Below are positions 8,735-17,409 of a stretch of 63,879 nucleotides of DNA, in pieces (within the stretch, counting starts at the first letter, position 1; each line of letters opens with the position of its first letter). The DNA is from an uncultured Bacilli bacterium (GTDB lineage Bacteria; Bacillota_I; Bacilli_A; RF39; UBA660), in the NCBI GenBank assembly GCA_947625535.1, contig CANQOR010000005.1, forward strand, positions 1 to 63,879, written 5' to 3'. Under the pieces are notes generated by a model. It was given only the letters and a program-made list of their open reading frames with translations. It ran no database searches and was not told where the DNA came from. Made by a program: the position numbers and the translations under genes.

Positions 8735-10942
8735 TTATTTGTCTTTCCATGTTTTTAATCTTAAAGAGTTAAAAACAACAGTTAAACTACTTATGGTCAT
8801 AGCAAGAGAAGCAAACATAGGGTTCATACTTAAGTTAAATGGTTTAAATAAACCAATAGCTAAAGGAATCATTAATATATTATAGAAGAAAGCCCAGAAA
8901 AGATTTTGTTTGATGTTACGTAAGGTTTTTTGACTAATAGATAATAAAGTTGGAATTTTTTCTAAGTTATCATTCATTAAGATAATATCAGATGAATCGG
9001 CAGCAATATCTGTACCACTATTAATACTAACACCTATATTAGCTGTAGCTAGAGATGGAGCATCGTTAATACCATCACCAACCATCATAACTTTTTTATC
9101 ATTTCTAATTAATTGTTTAATTATTTTAGTTTTTTCTTGTGGTAGAACATTAGCTATAACATTTTCAATACCTAGAAAGTCCGCTATAATATGAGCTGTC
9201 GTTTCATTATCACCTGTTAACATGATAACTTCTTTACCAAGTTTCTTTAATTTAGTTATTGTATATTTAGCATTATCACGAATAATATCATTAACACCTA
9301 TTAAACCAATTACTTTTTTATCTTCAATTACATAGACAATACTACTACCTTCTTTAGTTAGTTTTTCTTCATCTTGTTCATGAGTATTTTTTATTTTTAA
9401 TTTAGAAAATAATTTATTGTTACCAATATATATTTTTTTATCATTTAATTTAGCACTAATACCAATACCAGGAATATTTTTAAAAGACGAAATATCGTGT
9501 ATGGTAATATTGTTTTCTTTAGCATATGTAGTAAAAGCGATGGAAATTGGATGAGTTACTTTTTCTTCTAAACTAGCTATAATACTCATTAATTCACGAT
9601 CTTGATAATTACTATAATTATTAATATGAGATATTCTTAAATTACCATATGTTAAAGTACCGGTTTTATCAAAGACAATTGTATTTACAGCATGAGCTTG
9701 TTCTAAGATAGAACTTGTTTTAATTAAGATACCATTTTTAGCACATAAACCAATACTTACAACAATAGCTAAAGGAGTAGCTAAACCTAAAGCACAAGGA
9801 CATGCTACAACTAAGACCGTTACAAATGAGATAAGAGCTTCATTAAAGGTATGATGTAATAATAGATAACCGATAAATGTTAGGATAGCTATAATAATTA
9901 TACTAGGGACAAAGATTAAACTTACTTTATCAGCTATTTTTTGAACATCAGTTTTAGTATTAGTTGCTTCAACTACTAAGTGAACTATTTCAGAGATAGT
10001 TGAGTTGGCTCCTATTCTTTCAGCTTTATATTCAATATAACCATCTAAGTTAATACTTCCTGCTACGACTTTATCTTTAATAGTTTTTTTATTAGGAATA
10101 GATTCACCAGTAATAAAGGCTTCATCAAAATGAGATTCACCTTCTGTAATAATACCATCTACAGCCACTTTCATACCTGGTTTACATATTAAGATATCAC
10201 CTTTATGAACTTCATCAATAGTTACTTCTTTTTCACCATCTTTAGTTTTTATTAAAGCACTATTAGGGGTGATTTGAACTAATTCTTTTAAAGCTTCTTT
10301 AGTTTTTTCTTTACTATGTGAATCTATAAAACGTCCTAATTTTATAAAGAAAATAATAGTTACGCAAGATTCAAAATATAAGTTATGAATAAAATTATGA
10401 TGACCATTTATTAACATTATAAAATTATATAAACTATATAGAAAACTAGCTGTTACTCCTAAGGATACTAAAGTATCCATATTAGGAGATTTATGAAAAA
10501 GATTTTTAAGACCACTTTTAAAGATATCAATACCATATAATATAAATAAAAGAGATAAGATAAGTAATGAAGTACCATAATTTATTGGTTTTTTATTAAT
10601 ATCTAAGAAAGGAATAGATGGTAAATGTAACATATGAGACATAGATATATACATAGTAATAATTGTTAAGATACCAAAAATAATTAAAAAGATTAAATTA
10701 CGAGAATCTTTATTTTCTTCTTTTTTAGGATCATATATACCTAGGCTTTCAAAACCAGCTTCTTTAACAAAACGATTTAAATCTTTAAGAGTTAATGTTT
10801 CATCATAAGTAATATTAGCTTGAGCTAAAACAAGATTAACACTAGCTTCTTTAACTCCTTCTTGCTTATTTAAATATTTTTCTAAACCGGAGGAACAAGC
10901 ACTACAACTCATTCCTTTGATACTTAATATAACTTTTTTCAT
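8735..10942 (-). CDS. copA: Copper-translocating P1B-type ATPase
   Basis: The product is 735 aa. An N-terminal heavy-metal domain has the copper-binding GMSCSAC motif (residues 10-16). Eight membrane helices follow, with the CPC motif (VACPCALGLATP) in helix 6, TGES in the actuator domain, DKTGTLTYG as the phosphorylation site, an HP motif (THPIS) and GDGIND. It exports Cu(I) from the cytoplasm. It directly follows csoR (13-nt gap), whose operator lies in front of both genes, so it should be copper-induced. It has a single HMA domain, where some Bacilli have two. Confidence 0.95.
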   Translation of the reverse strand: MKKVILSIKGMSCSACSSGLEKYLNKQEGVKEASVNLVLAQANITYDETLTLKDLNRFVKEAGFESLGIYDPKKEENKDSRNLIFLIIFGILTIITMYISMSHMLHLPSIPFLDINKKPINYGTSLLILSLLFILYGIDIFKSGLKNLFHKSPNMDTLVSLGVTASFLYSLYNFIMLINGHHNFIHNLYFESCVTIIFFIKLGRFIDSHSKEKTKEALKELVQITPNSALIKTKDGEKEVTIDEVHKGDILICKPGMKVAVDGIITEGESHFDEAFITGESIPNKKTIKDKVVAGSINLDGYIEYKAERIGANSTISEIVHLVVEATNTKTDVQKIADKVSLIFVPSIIIIAILTFIGYLLLHHTFNEALISFVTVLVVACPCALGLATPLAIVVSIGLCAKNGILIKTSSILEQAHAVNTIVFDKTGTLTYGNLRISHINNYSNYQDRELMSIIASLEEKVTHPISIAFTTYAKENNITIHDISSFKNIPGIGISAKLNDKKIYIGNNKLFSKLKIKNTHEQDEEKLTKEGSSIVYVIEDKKVIGLIGVNDIIRDNAKYTITKLKKLGKEVIMLTGDNETTAHIIADFLGIENVIANVLPQEKTKIIKQLIRNDKKVMMVGDGINDAPSLATANIGVSINSGTDIAADSSDIILMNDNLEKIPTLLSISQKTLRNIKQNLFWAFFYNILMIPLAIGLFKPFNLSMNPMFASLAMTISSLTVVFNSLRLKTWKDK

Positions 10943-10955
10943 AATGACTCCTTAA

Positions 10956-11240
10956 TTAATATAATTTTTTAAATAAATCCATTATTTCATCTACTGATTC
11001 TATTTTATCATTTTTTATATCTTCTATAACACAAGTTGATAAATGATTTTTTAAAATATTTTCACCTAAGCTTTGAAGACCTTTATTAATAGCAGATAAT
11101 TGAATTAAGATATCACTACAATAACGATCTTGTTCTATCATATCTTTAATACCACGAACTTGACCTTCTATAATATTTAATCTTTTCTTTAAATAATTCT
11201 TTTCTTCAAGACTACGTTTTTTTAATTTATTTGTATTCAT
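10956..11240 (-). CDS. csoR: Copper-sensing transcriptional repressor CsoR
   Basis: The product is 94 aa from the ATG at 11240, 7 bases after AGGAG. A longer in-frame reading would run through the promoter. The Cu(I) ligands C41, H66 and C70 show the exact CsoR spacing (Cx24Hx3C), in RYCSDILIQLSA and NHLSTC. It is an all-helical repressor that releases DNA when it binds Cu(I). It is the first gene of a csoR-copA operon, and its own promoter contains the operator, so it is autoregulated. Confidence 0.95.
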   Translation of the reverse strand: MNTNKLKKRSLEEKNYLKKRLNIIEGQVRGIKDMIEQDRYCSDILIQLSAINKGLQSLGENILKNHLSTCVIEDIKNDKIESVDEIMDLFKKLY

Positions 11241-11259
11241 ATATATACTCCTTGATTTG

Positions 11260-11288
11260 ATTATAATACCCCTACCTGGTATAGTCAA
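11260..11288 (-). promoter_or_regulatory. csoR-copA promoter with CsoR operator in the spacer
   Basis: On the minus strand TTGACT (11283-11288), a 17-base spacer (11266-11282) and TATAAT (11260-11265). The spacer is itself the pseudo-palindrome ATACCCCTACCTGGTAT (ATACC-N7-GGTAT). This matches the GC-centred inverted repeats bound by CsoR proteins. Confidence 0.85.
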
Positions 11289-11354
11289 TGAAAAAGAATT
11301 AAGGAAATTAATTTTTATGATAAAATGGATATAGAAGAAAATGAGTTGGTAATA

Positions 11355-12161
11355 ATGAAAAAGAAGACTATCTTAATTATTATTTTAGTAATTGCTATTA
11401 TAATAGCTATTTATTCAGGAATAAGAGTTATTAAATGGCAAGTAGATAATAAAAATATTAAAGATATGACAAAGAAAATTGAAGATGTAGTTAATATTAA
11501 GGAAGTTAATGATAATGATAAAACAGAAATAATAGAACAAAGTAAAGATATGGAAGTTACAGATCCTTATTGGGATTATATAAAGATTCCTTTAATAGAT
11601 GTTAATTTAGATGAATTAAAAAAGATTAATAATGAAACTAAAGGATGGATTTTAGTTAATGGAACTAATATTAACTACCCTTTTGTTCAAACTAAGAATA
11701 ATAAGTATTATTTATCACATACTTTTGATAAATCACGTAATAGTGCAGGATGGGTTTTTTTAGATTATCGAAATAAATTGGATGATTTAAATCGTAATAC
11801 TATTTTATATGCTCATGGAAGATTAGATAAAACAATGTTTGGTTCTTTAAATAATGTTTTAACTAAAGAATGGTTAAGTAATAAAGATAATTTTATTGTA
11901 AAGGTATCTACTACTTATGATAATACTTTATGGCAAGTATTTAGTGTTTATAAAATTAAGACAACTAATGATTATATTCAAATAGATTTTAATAGTGATG
12001 AAGATTTTAATAAGTTTATAAAAATGTTAATTAATAGAAGTATTTATAATTTTAATACTGATGTATCAGAAAATGATAAAATATTAACATTATCTACTTG
12101 TTATAATAGTAGAGAAAAAGTTGTCTTACATGCGAAGTTAATTAAAAAGGAAACAAAATAA
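11355..12161 (+). CDS. srtB: Class B sortase
   Basis: The product is 268 aa starting at the ATG at 11355. An N-terminal membrane anchor covers residues 5-22. The sortase catalytic triad is H154 (in LYAHGR), C249 (in TLSTCY) and R253. The class B layout has about 80 residues before the NINYPFVQ strand. Sortase B enzymes anchor proteins with NPQTN-like signals or build pili at the outer membrane face. No substrate gene is adjacent; the truncated vWA surface protein about 9 kb away is one possible client. It is one of the few plus-strand genes and ends in a bidirectional terminator. Confidence 0.9.
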   Translation: MKKKTILIIILVIAIIIAIYSGIRVIKWQVDNKNIKDMTKKIEDVVNIKEVNDNDKTEIIEQSKDMEVTDPYWDYIKIPLIDVNLDELKKINNETKGWILVNGTNINYPFVQTKNNKYYLSHTFDKSRNSAGWVFLDYRNKLDDLNRNTILYAHGRLDKTMFGSLNNVLTKEWLSNKDNFIVKVSTTYDNTLWQVFSVYKIKTTNDYIQIDFNSDEDFNKFIKMLINRSIYNFNTDVSENDKILTLSTCYNSREKVVLHAKLIKKETK

Positions 12162-12177
12162 TAATTTGTTTCCTTTT
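12145..12177. terminator. Bidirectional terminator between srtB and mnmA
   Basis: A 13-bp perfect stem, AAAAGGAAACAAA with its complement TTTGTTTCCTTTT, is flanked by A and T runs on both sides. It serves convergent srtB and mnmA; both stop codons fall in it. Confidence 0.8.
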
Positions 12178-13285
12178 ATAGATACCATAATTTTTTTTCG
12201 TTTTTACGGACTTCTTTAATAATACCTCCACCTAAGCATTCATCGCCTTTATAAAAGACACAAGCTTGACCAGGAGTTACTCTTTTAACACCTTCGGGGT
12301 ATCTAACTATTACTTCGTTTTCTAACCATTCTAGTTTAACTGGTATATCTTCTTGACGATATCTAAATTTAGCATTACATTCAGTTACTTTTTCTTCACC
12401 TAAGTAATTAATTGTATCAACAACACATGAATCACTTACTAAGTAATCATTATCTTCACCAATACAGATATATAAAACATTTTTAGAAAGGTCTTTACCA
12501 ACAACAAACATACGATCTTCAGTACCACCAATATTTAAACCTCTTCTTTGACCAATAGTATAATTCATTAAACCAATATGACGACCTATTACTTCGTTAG
12601 TATCTATGTTAATAACATCACCGGCTTGGTTAGGAAGATAGTTTTTTAGAAAATTAGTAAAGTTTCTTTCACCGATAAAACAGATACCTGTTGAATCTTT
12701 TTTATTAGCAGTTATTAAATCATATTCTTGAGCTATTTTACGAACATCTGGTTTTAACATATCACCAATAGGAAATAAGACATTTTTTAATTGTTCTTTA
12801 CTTACTTGAGATAAGAAGTAAGTTTGATCTTTATTTAAATCAACAGCTTTTAATAGTTTACCATCTTTAATACGAGCATAGTGACCGGTAGCGATATAAT
12901 CAGCACCTAGTTTTTGGGCTTCTTTAGCAAACATATCAAATTTAATATATTTATTACACATAATATCAGGGTTTGGTGTACGACCTTTTTTTAGTTCATC
13001 TAAAAAGTAAGTAAATACATAGTCCCAATATTCTTTAATAAAATCTTTACGATACAGAGGAATACCTAGTTTATCACAAACTTTTTTAGCATCATTATAA
13101 TCAACTTCTTGTGGACATATTCCTTCTTTAGTAGTTGGAGCTCCATCCATTTCACCATCAGCAAATGAATCCCAATTACGCATGAATAAACCAATTACGT
13201 CGTAGCCTTGTTTTTGTAAAACAATAGCAGCTACAGAAGAATCAACTCCTCCACTCATACCGATAACGACTGTTTTTTTAGCCAT
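12176..13285 (-). CDS. mnmA: tRNA-specific 2-thiouridylase MnmA
   Basis: The product is 369 aa. It has the PP-loop GMSGGVDSS at residues 9-17, a catalytic Cys in GICPQEVDYND-type context, TGHYARI, the second catalytic Cys in STGICFIGERNF, and a C-terminal beta-barrel ending VTPGQACVFY. It makes the s2U34 modification in the anticodons of Lys, Glu and Gln tRNAs, with sulfur from a cysteine desulfurase encoded elsewhere. Length is normal. Confidence 0.95.
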   Translation of the reverse strand: MAKKTVVIGMSGGVDSSVAAIVLQKQGYDVIGLFMRNWDSFADGEMDGAPTTKEGICPQEVDYNDAKKVCDKLGIPLYRKDFIKEYWDYVFTYFLDELKKGRTPNPDIMCNKYIKFDMFAKEAQKLGADYIATGHYARIKDGKLLKAVDLNKDQTYFLSQVSKEQLKNVLFPIGDMLKPDVRKIAQEYDLITANKKDSTGICFIGERNFTNFLKNYLPNQAGDVINIDTNEVIGRHIGLMNYTIGQRRGLNIGGTEDRMFVVGKDLSKNVLYICIGEDNDYLVSDSCVVDTINYLGEEKVTECNAKFRYRQEDIPVKLEWLENEVIVRYPEGVKRVTPGQACVFYKGDECLGGGIIKEVRKNEKKLWYL

Positions 13286-13327
13286 TAGATATCACTTCCC
13301 TTTTTAATAAAAATATTATACTACAAT

Positions 13328-13762
13328 TTATTTTATTTTAAATTCTTTTTGCATCATTTCAAAAATAGCTTTTTTTTCTTCTTTAGTAAAAATATCTTTT
13401 TGAGCTTTAAATTTAGATAATGACCATTTCCACATATTATAGCCAAAATGACGATCTTGATATGTTTTATTGAAAAGTTTTAAAGAATCCTTATATCTGG
13501 GAATAAAGTGAAAATGGACATGAGGTTTTTCATTATCACGATAGGCATTATTCATTAGACAGGCAAAATTAAACATGGTAGCATTAAATAATTTCTTGCA
13601 TACTCTTTCTAATTCTTTTTCAATTAAACCTAGTTCTATCCATTCATCTTCATTTAAATTACTTAAAGATTCTTTGTCATTAGATATTATACACTCTCCA
13701 GGAAATTCTTGACACCAATCTGTAAAAACAACTTCCCAGTATTTGCCTTGATATAATGTCAT
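13328..13762 (-). CDS. HIT-like domain protein
   Basis: The product is 144 aa. The histidine-triad-like motif HVHFHF at residues 81-86, in KPHVHFHFIPRY, matches HIT superfamily hydrolases or transferases of nucleotide conjugates. The N-terminal part (YWEVVFTDWCQEFPGECII) resembles diadenosine polyphosphate hydrolase-like HIT proteins. The substrate is unknown. It is a single gene; a second, canonical HIT gene lies at 25290. Confidence 0.8.
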   Translation of the reverse strand: MTLYQGKYWEVVFTDWCQEFPGECIISNDKESLSNLNEDEWIELGLIEKELERVCKKLFNATMFNFACLMNNAYRDNEKPHVHFHFIPRYKDSLKLFNKTYQDRHFGYNMWKWSLSKFKAQKDIFTKEEKKAIFEMMQKEFKIK

Positions 13763-13891
13763 ATTATCAACTCCATATATAATATTATATCATAAGCAAT
13801 TAGTTTATGTTTTAAGCAATAAATAGATTTGGAATAAATCTTTATCTTTCATACCATGTTACTAAAGATCATATGTAATAATAGATACCAA

Positions 13892-13925
13892 TTAAAAAAA
13901 GACTATCAATTTACTTGATAATCTT
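13892..13925 (-). terminator. Intrinsic terminator of the XRE regulator gene
   Basis: On the minus strand AAGATTATCAA, loop GTAAA and TTGATAGTCTT (one G-U pair) are followed by seven T. It lies 14 nt beyond the stop codon. Confidence 0.85.
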
Positions 13926-13938
13926 ACTCATACAAATA

Positions 13939-14607
13939 TTATCTATTATCACAAGTGCCACCAATACTTATAATATAATCTTCCATTGCAGTAAGTAAAT
14001 CAATTGCACTGTCATAATCTTCTACATTAATATTACTACTTTCCATTAATTCTTTTTCTTGCTCTTTAGTTTTGTTATCTATAATATTAAAGGCAATTGG
14101 TTTTTTATTATAATTAGAAGTACAATTTGGAACTTCATACCATTTTTTATATTCGTAATTACAATCTTGCTCTATTATAGCATTTAATCTTAATTTCTTA
14201 CCATTGTAATTACATTTATTCATAGTAATTGCTTTTGGGGGATTATCTTTATCAATATTATTAATTTCCAAATAATAATCTATTGTTTCATATATTTTTA
14301 GAACAACAATTAAAGTAATTAAAGCTATAATAATAACAATAAGAACAACAATAATTTTTTTTAATACTTTATTATTTTTTATTTTTTTATTAATATCTTT
14401 TATCATTTCTTTATCACCTTTTAATAAAATGTCTAGAGAAACATTAAATTTATCACTAATTTTAATTAGTGTTTCAATATCTGGATAATTATTTCCATTT
14501 TCCCAATTGGAAACTGTTTGCCTTGTTACATTTAAAATTTCAGCAAATTGTTCCTGTGACATTTTATTCTCTTTTCTTATTTTTAAAATTTTATTACCCA
14601 GATTCAT
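13939..14607 (-). CDS. XRE-family membrane-anchored transcriptional regulator
   Basis: The product is 222 aa from the ATG at 14607, 4 bases after AAAGGAGGAAG. Residues 1-63 form a Cro/CI-type HTH (KILKIRKENKMSQEQFAEIL, then NVTRQTVSNWENGNNYPD). A basic linker and one transmembrane helix (about residues 85-106) follow, then an extracytoplasmic domain with several Cys (CNYNGKK, DCNYE, PNCTSN, GTCDNR at the C-terminus). An HTH, one helix and a Cys-containing outer domain suggest sensing of an external or redox signal. A 15-bp palindrome upstream may be its own operator. Confidence 0.85.
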   Translation of the reverse strand: MNLGNKILKIRKENKMSQEQFAEILNVTRQTVSNWENGNNYPDIETLIKISDKFNVSLDILLKGDKEMIKDINKKIKNNKVLKKIIVVLIVIIIALITLIVVLKIYETIDYYLEINNIDKDNPPKAITMNKCNYNGKKLRLNAIIEQDCNYEYKKWYEVPNCTSNYNKKPIAFNIIDNKTKEQEKELMESSNINVEDYDSAIDLLTAMEDYIISIGGTCDNR

Positions 14608-14654
14608 AAAACTTCCTCCTTTCATAGGAACATAATAAAAGATATTTTGAAATT

Positions 14655-14697
14655 ATTATATCAAACTTATTTGACATTACTAGCAAGAATTTCTTGC
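14655..14697 (-). promoter_or_regulatory. XRE gene promoter region with 15-bp palindrome
   Basis: TATAAT (14655-14660, minus strand) lies 48 bases before the start codon. The perfect palindrome GCAAGAATTTCTTGC (14683-14697; odd centre) covers the expected -35 region. This position fits a repressor or activator operator, most simply for the XRE protein itself. The role is inferred. Confidence 0.5.
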
Positions 14698-14712
14698 ATA
14701 TTAAAAAACAGC

Positions 14713-14739
14713 ATTAAAAAACTAGATATACAATCTAGT
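14713..14739 (-). terminator. Intrinsic terminator of the ASCH gene
   Basis: On the minus strand ACTAGAT, loop TGTAT and ATCTAGT are followed by TTTTTTAA. It lies 36 nt after the stop codon. Confidence 0.75.
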
Positions 14740-14774
14740 AATTATAATTAATAGGACACTGGATTTGTATCTTT

Positions 14775-15173
14775 TTATTTTTTAGGATAATTCCAGATAC
14801 CTAGTTGACCTTTAGCTTTAATGGGTTTTATTATTTCAATATTATTTAAAACCCAAGCATAACGACCTATTTCATAATGACCAGCAATAAAATTATTTAG
14901 ATTTTCTTCTTTGGCCTTTTTAATGTATTCTTCGGTCATATATATGCAATCAACTAAATCACATTTACAAATTATATAGCCATAGCTAAGTTCTGATTCA
15001 TTATATAGTTTTGATAAACCGGGTCTTTCTTTAACTTCTTTACTTATTTTAGAAAGTCCAGCATGAATATATATTTCACCACGATAATTGGTTTTCCAAC
15101 TACGTGTTTCAATATATTTAACTTTATTTTTTATTAAAGTAGCAAATGGTTCTTTAATAGTTAAGACTTTCAT
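14775..15173 (-). CDS. ASCH domain protein
   Basis: The product is 132 aa. The N-terminus MKVLTIKEPFATLI, then KYIETRSWKTNYRGEIYIHAG, is the ASCH signature: a PUA-like beta-barrel with a ligand cleft formed by the ExRSW segment. ASCH proteins bind RNA or modified nucleosides; some bacterial members hydrolyse N4-acetylcytidine. The substrate here is unknown. It is a single-domain protein that probably ends its own transcript. Confidence 0.85.
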   Translation of the reverse strand: MKVLTIKEPFATLIKNKVKYIETRSWKTNYRGEIYIHAGLSKISKEVKERPGLSKLYNESELSYGYIICKCDLVDCIYMTEEYIKKAKEENLNNFIAGHYEIGRYAWVLNNIEIIKPIKAKGQLGIWNYPKK

Positions 15174-15217
15174 TTAAATCACCAATTTTATTGTAACATA
15201 AAAAATAAAACTTATTA

Positions 15218-15247
15218 TAAAATAAAAAATCCCTTTAAAGGGATTTT
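15218..15247 (-). terminator. Terminator downstream of tRNA-Met
   Basis: AAAATCCC / GGGATTTT stem with a TTTAAA loop on the minus strand, followed by TTTTATTTT. It lies about 10 nt beyond the encoded CCA end of the tRNA. Confidence 0.8.
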
Positions 15248-15256
15248 AAATTCTAT

Positions 15257-15333
15257 TGGTAGCGCCGGTGTGATTCGAACACACGACCTGCCGGGTATGA
15301 ACCGGATGCTCTAGCCAACTGAGCTACAGCGCC
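15257..15333 (-). tRNA. tRNA-Met (anticodon CAT, elongator type)
   Basis: The 77-nt cloverleaf on the minus strand has acceptor GGCGCTG, a D-arm starting TAGCTCAG, an anticodon loop TTCATAC with a CCGG/CCGG stem, a T-arm with TTCGAAT, and an encoded CCA at the 3' end. It closely resembles the elongator Met tRNA of Bacilli. A lysidine-modified Ile(CAT) tRNA cannot be fully excluded. Confidence 0.9.
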
Positions 15334-15407
15334 ATAAAAGTAAGCAAATTAAATATAACATAACCTAATTAATTTGACAATACTTTTTTTTATTTTTTTT
15401 GCAAAAA

Positions 15408-16328
15408 TTAATGTAAATTGAGATATTTTAGAGAATCTAAGTAAGGATTAATAGTATCATAACTAGATAAAGATAAATTATAATATTTGATTAAATCTTT
15501 AATACTTTGTTCACCTGCTATTATATGACGAATAAAAGTAAGTAAAGTTTTAGGATCATCTAAATAAGATAGAAATAAACGATTAGCATAAATATCACTA
15601 ATTATATAACCGTATGTTTTATGATCATCAAATTCTATATATTTTTTAGCTATTATAATATCTGGAGTAGTTATTTTTACTTTATTTAATGCTATTCTTA
15701 AGTTATTTACTTCATTACTTTCTAAGGTCATTAAGTGGTTACCTGCTACTCTATTTATTTTATGTTTAGTAGGTAAATCTTCTTCTTGTAGTAAGTCTTT
15801 TAAGATAGAACAAGTTATATATTCAACTAAGATACTTAGAAATTCTTTATAGTGAATATTAGATAAAACATTATTAAAATTATGAATAGTATATTTAGAT
15901 AGTAAACCATGAATATATTCATGAGCGGTACTTATTACTTCAATACTAGATAGTTTATTACTTATATGGTATTTTAGAGGAACCCACATACCATTTTGAT
16001 ATGTTGTTTCTAAAGTAGCATCAAAAGGATTAGGTATGTCTTCTAAAGATAACATATTATTATATTTTTTTATTTCATCTTGATAAGTTGATCCTAATAA
16101 TTGAAGTAAAATTGTTTCTAAGTATTGTTTTAATTCTTCATAAGTGAGACTTTGATATTGTAAAGATTTTATATTAGGTAGTTTTATGGTTGATAAGGTT
16201 TTAAAGATACGGTCATAGTTTCTTTTACCACGACTAAAAGATAGTTCATCAAAGGTATGGTTATAACCATATTCATTCATATCATTGATATAATCAATTG
16301 CTTCTTGTAAACCAGCTATATTTTCCAT
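15408..16328 (-). CDS. Zincin-like HExxH protein, first of a tandem pair
   Basis: The product is 306 aa. A zinc-metallopeptidase motif HEYIH lies at residues 136-140, preceded by a hydrophobic helix (SSIEVISTA). A downstream KEFLSILVE (E162, E169) could supply the third zinc ligand, as in gluzincins such as M3/M48-like folds. The C-terminal half has YGYIISDIYANRL and a DPK...R...G segment shared with the neighbour. No signal peptide or membrane helix is seen, so it should be cytosolic. It is 9 nt downstream of the paralogue. I do not recognise a named family; activity and substrate are unknown. Confidence 0.7.
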   Translation of the reverse strand: MENIAGLQEAIDYINDMNEYGYNHTFDELSFSRGKRNYDRIFKTLSTIKLPNIKSLQYQSLTYEELKQYLETILLQLLGSTYQDEIKKYNNMLSLEDIPNPFDATLETTYQNGMWVPLKYHISNKLSSIEVISTAHEYIHGLLSKYTIHNFNNVLSNIHYKEFLSILVEYITCSILKDLLQEEDLPTKHKINRVAGNHLMTLESNEVNNLRIALNKVKITTPDIIIAKKYIEFDDHKTYGYIISDIYANRLFLSYLDDPKTLLTFIRHIIAGEQSIKDLIKYYNLSLSSYDTINPYLDSLKYLNLH

Positions 16329-16337
16329 AGATAATCC

Positions 16338-17315
16338 TTAATATCTTCTTAAAATACTTAGTTTTTGTTGAACACGATCATATACTTGACCATTATTAGC
16401 ATTAATATCAAAGTAATCTAATAGCTCTTTTAATGTTTTATCACCAACGAGTGTTTGTCTTACAGCTGTTTCTGTTATTTTAGGATCCATTATATAATAT
16501 CTTAGTAATGATTCAGCATATAGGTAACCTAAACCATAACTAGCTCGTAAATTTTCTTTATATTGTAAAACAGTTTTAATGCGAGATGGGGATTTTATCC
16601 ATGGTAAATTATTTTCAACAATACCCATATATTTACGGAATTCAGGATCTTTAGAATGTCTTTTGGCTTCATTGTATGATTCGATAGCAAAAGCTAACTC
16701 AGATGGGTGAACTTTATAATGCCATACAATACTTTCTAATCTAGTTTCTTCTATTTTACGTAAGAATTCAGGACTTCTTTGTAAATTACTAATTACTGAG
16801 GCAGCCATTTTTTCAGCATAGATTGATAATATTTCTTCGTAATAAGTCTTTTTATTAAAATCCATATTCATTTTATGACAATGAAAATGAATAAATTCAT
16901 GAATAATAGTAACAATACTACTTATTTTACTAACATTAGGTATTTCAGTTATTCTAGTTATTTTATTTTTATCATCTTTAATAGTTAAGGCGATACCATT
17001 AAGGATTTCTGGTGAGTTAGAACAATGAATTGTATTAAAAAATTCTATTAATTCAGCTTTTATGTCTATATTACCAAATATTTTTTCAATTATTTGAATA
17101 GTTAGATTAATAAAGTCTTCGTATTTAATATCATCAAAATCAGATGTTTGATATTCACGTGGTTTAAAAGCAGCTATAGAATCAATATAACTATTATATT
17201 TTCTTTGAGTTTCTTTAGAAGATAAATCAGTTATTTCTGGTTTAATAAGTCCTTTTTGGACATCATAACCAAAACTTTTTATTAATTCATTTTCCTCCAT
17301 TGCATATAATTCCAT
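16338..17315 (-). CDS. Zincin-like HExxH protein, second of a tandem pair
   Basis: The product is 325 aa from the ATG at 17315 after AAGGGGG; an earlier ATG lacks a ribosome binding site. It has HEFIH at residues 139-143, then EEILSIYAE (E161, E168), which aligns with KEFLSILVE of the next gene. It also shares the C-terminal pattern YG...YAE.L...DPK...R...G.K.LKELLDYF. The overall order and length match the neighbour although identity is low, which suggests an old duplication. There is no signal peptide. It follows rseP, but a terminator separates them. Confidence 0.7.
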   Translation of the reverse strand: MELYAMEENELIKSFGYDVQKGLIKPEITDLSSKETQRKYNSYIDSIAAFKPREYQTSDFDDIKYEDFINLTIQIIEKIFGNIDIKAELIEFFNTIHCSNSPEILNGIALTIKDDKNKITRITEIPNVSKISSIVTIIHEFIHFHCHKMNMDFNKKTYYEEILSIYAEKMAASVISNLQRSPEFLRKIEETRLESIVWHYKVHPSELAFAIESYNEAKRHSKDPEFRKYMGIVENNLPWIKSPSRIKTVLQYKENLRASYGLGYLYAESLLRYYIMDPKITETAVRQTLVGDKTLKELLDYFDINANNGQVYDRVQQKLSILRRY

Positions 17316-17378
17316 CTTTTTTCCCCCTTTATTCATTGGTAATATTAACATACTTTGCCAAATTTAACAAATTTTGCT

Positions 17379-17409
17379 ATAAAAAAAGGAATATTTTTTT
17401 AATATTCCT
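17379..17409 (-). terminator. Intrinsic terminator of rseP
   Basis: AGGAATATT / AATATTCCT stem with a short A loop and a seven-T tail on the minus strand. It overlaps the rseP stop codon (17408-17410). Confidence 0.85.
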
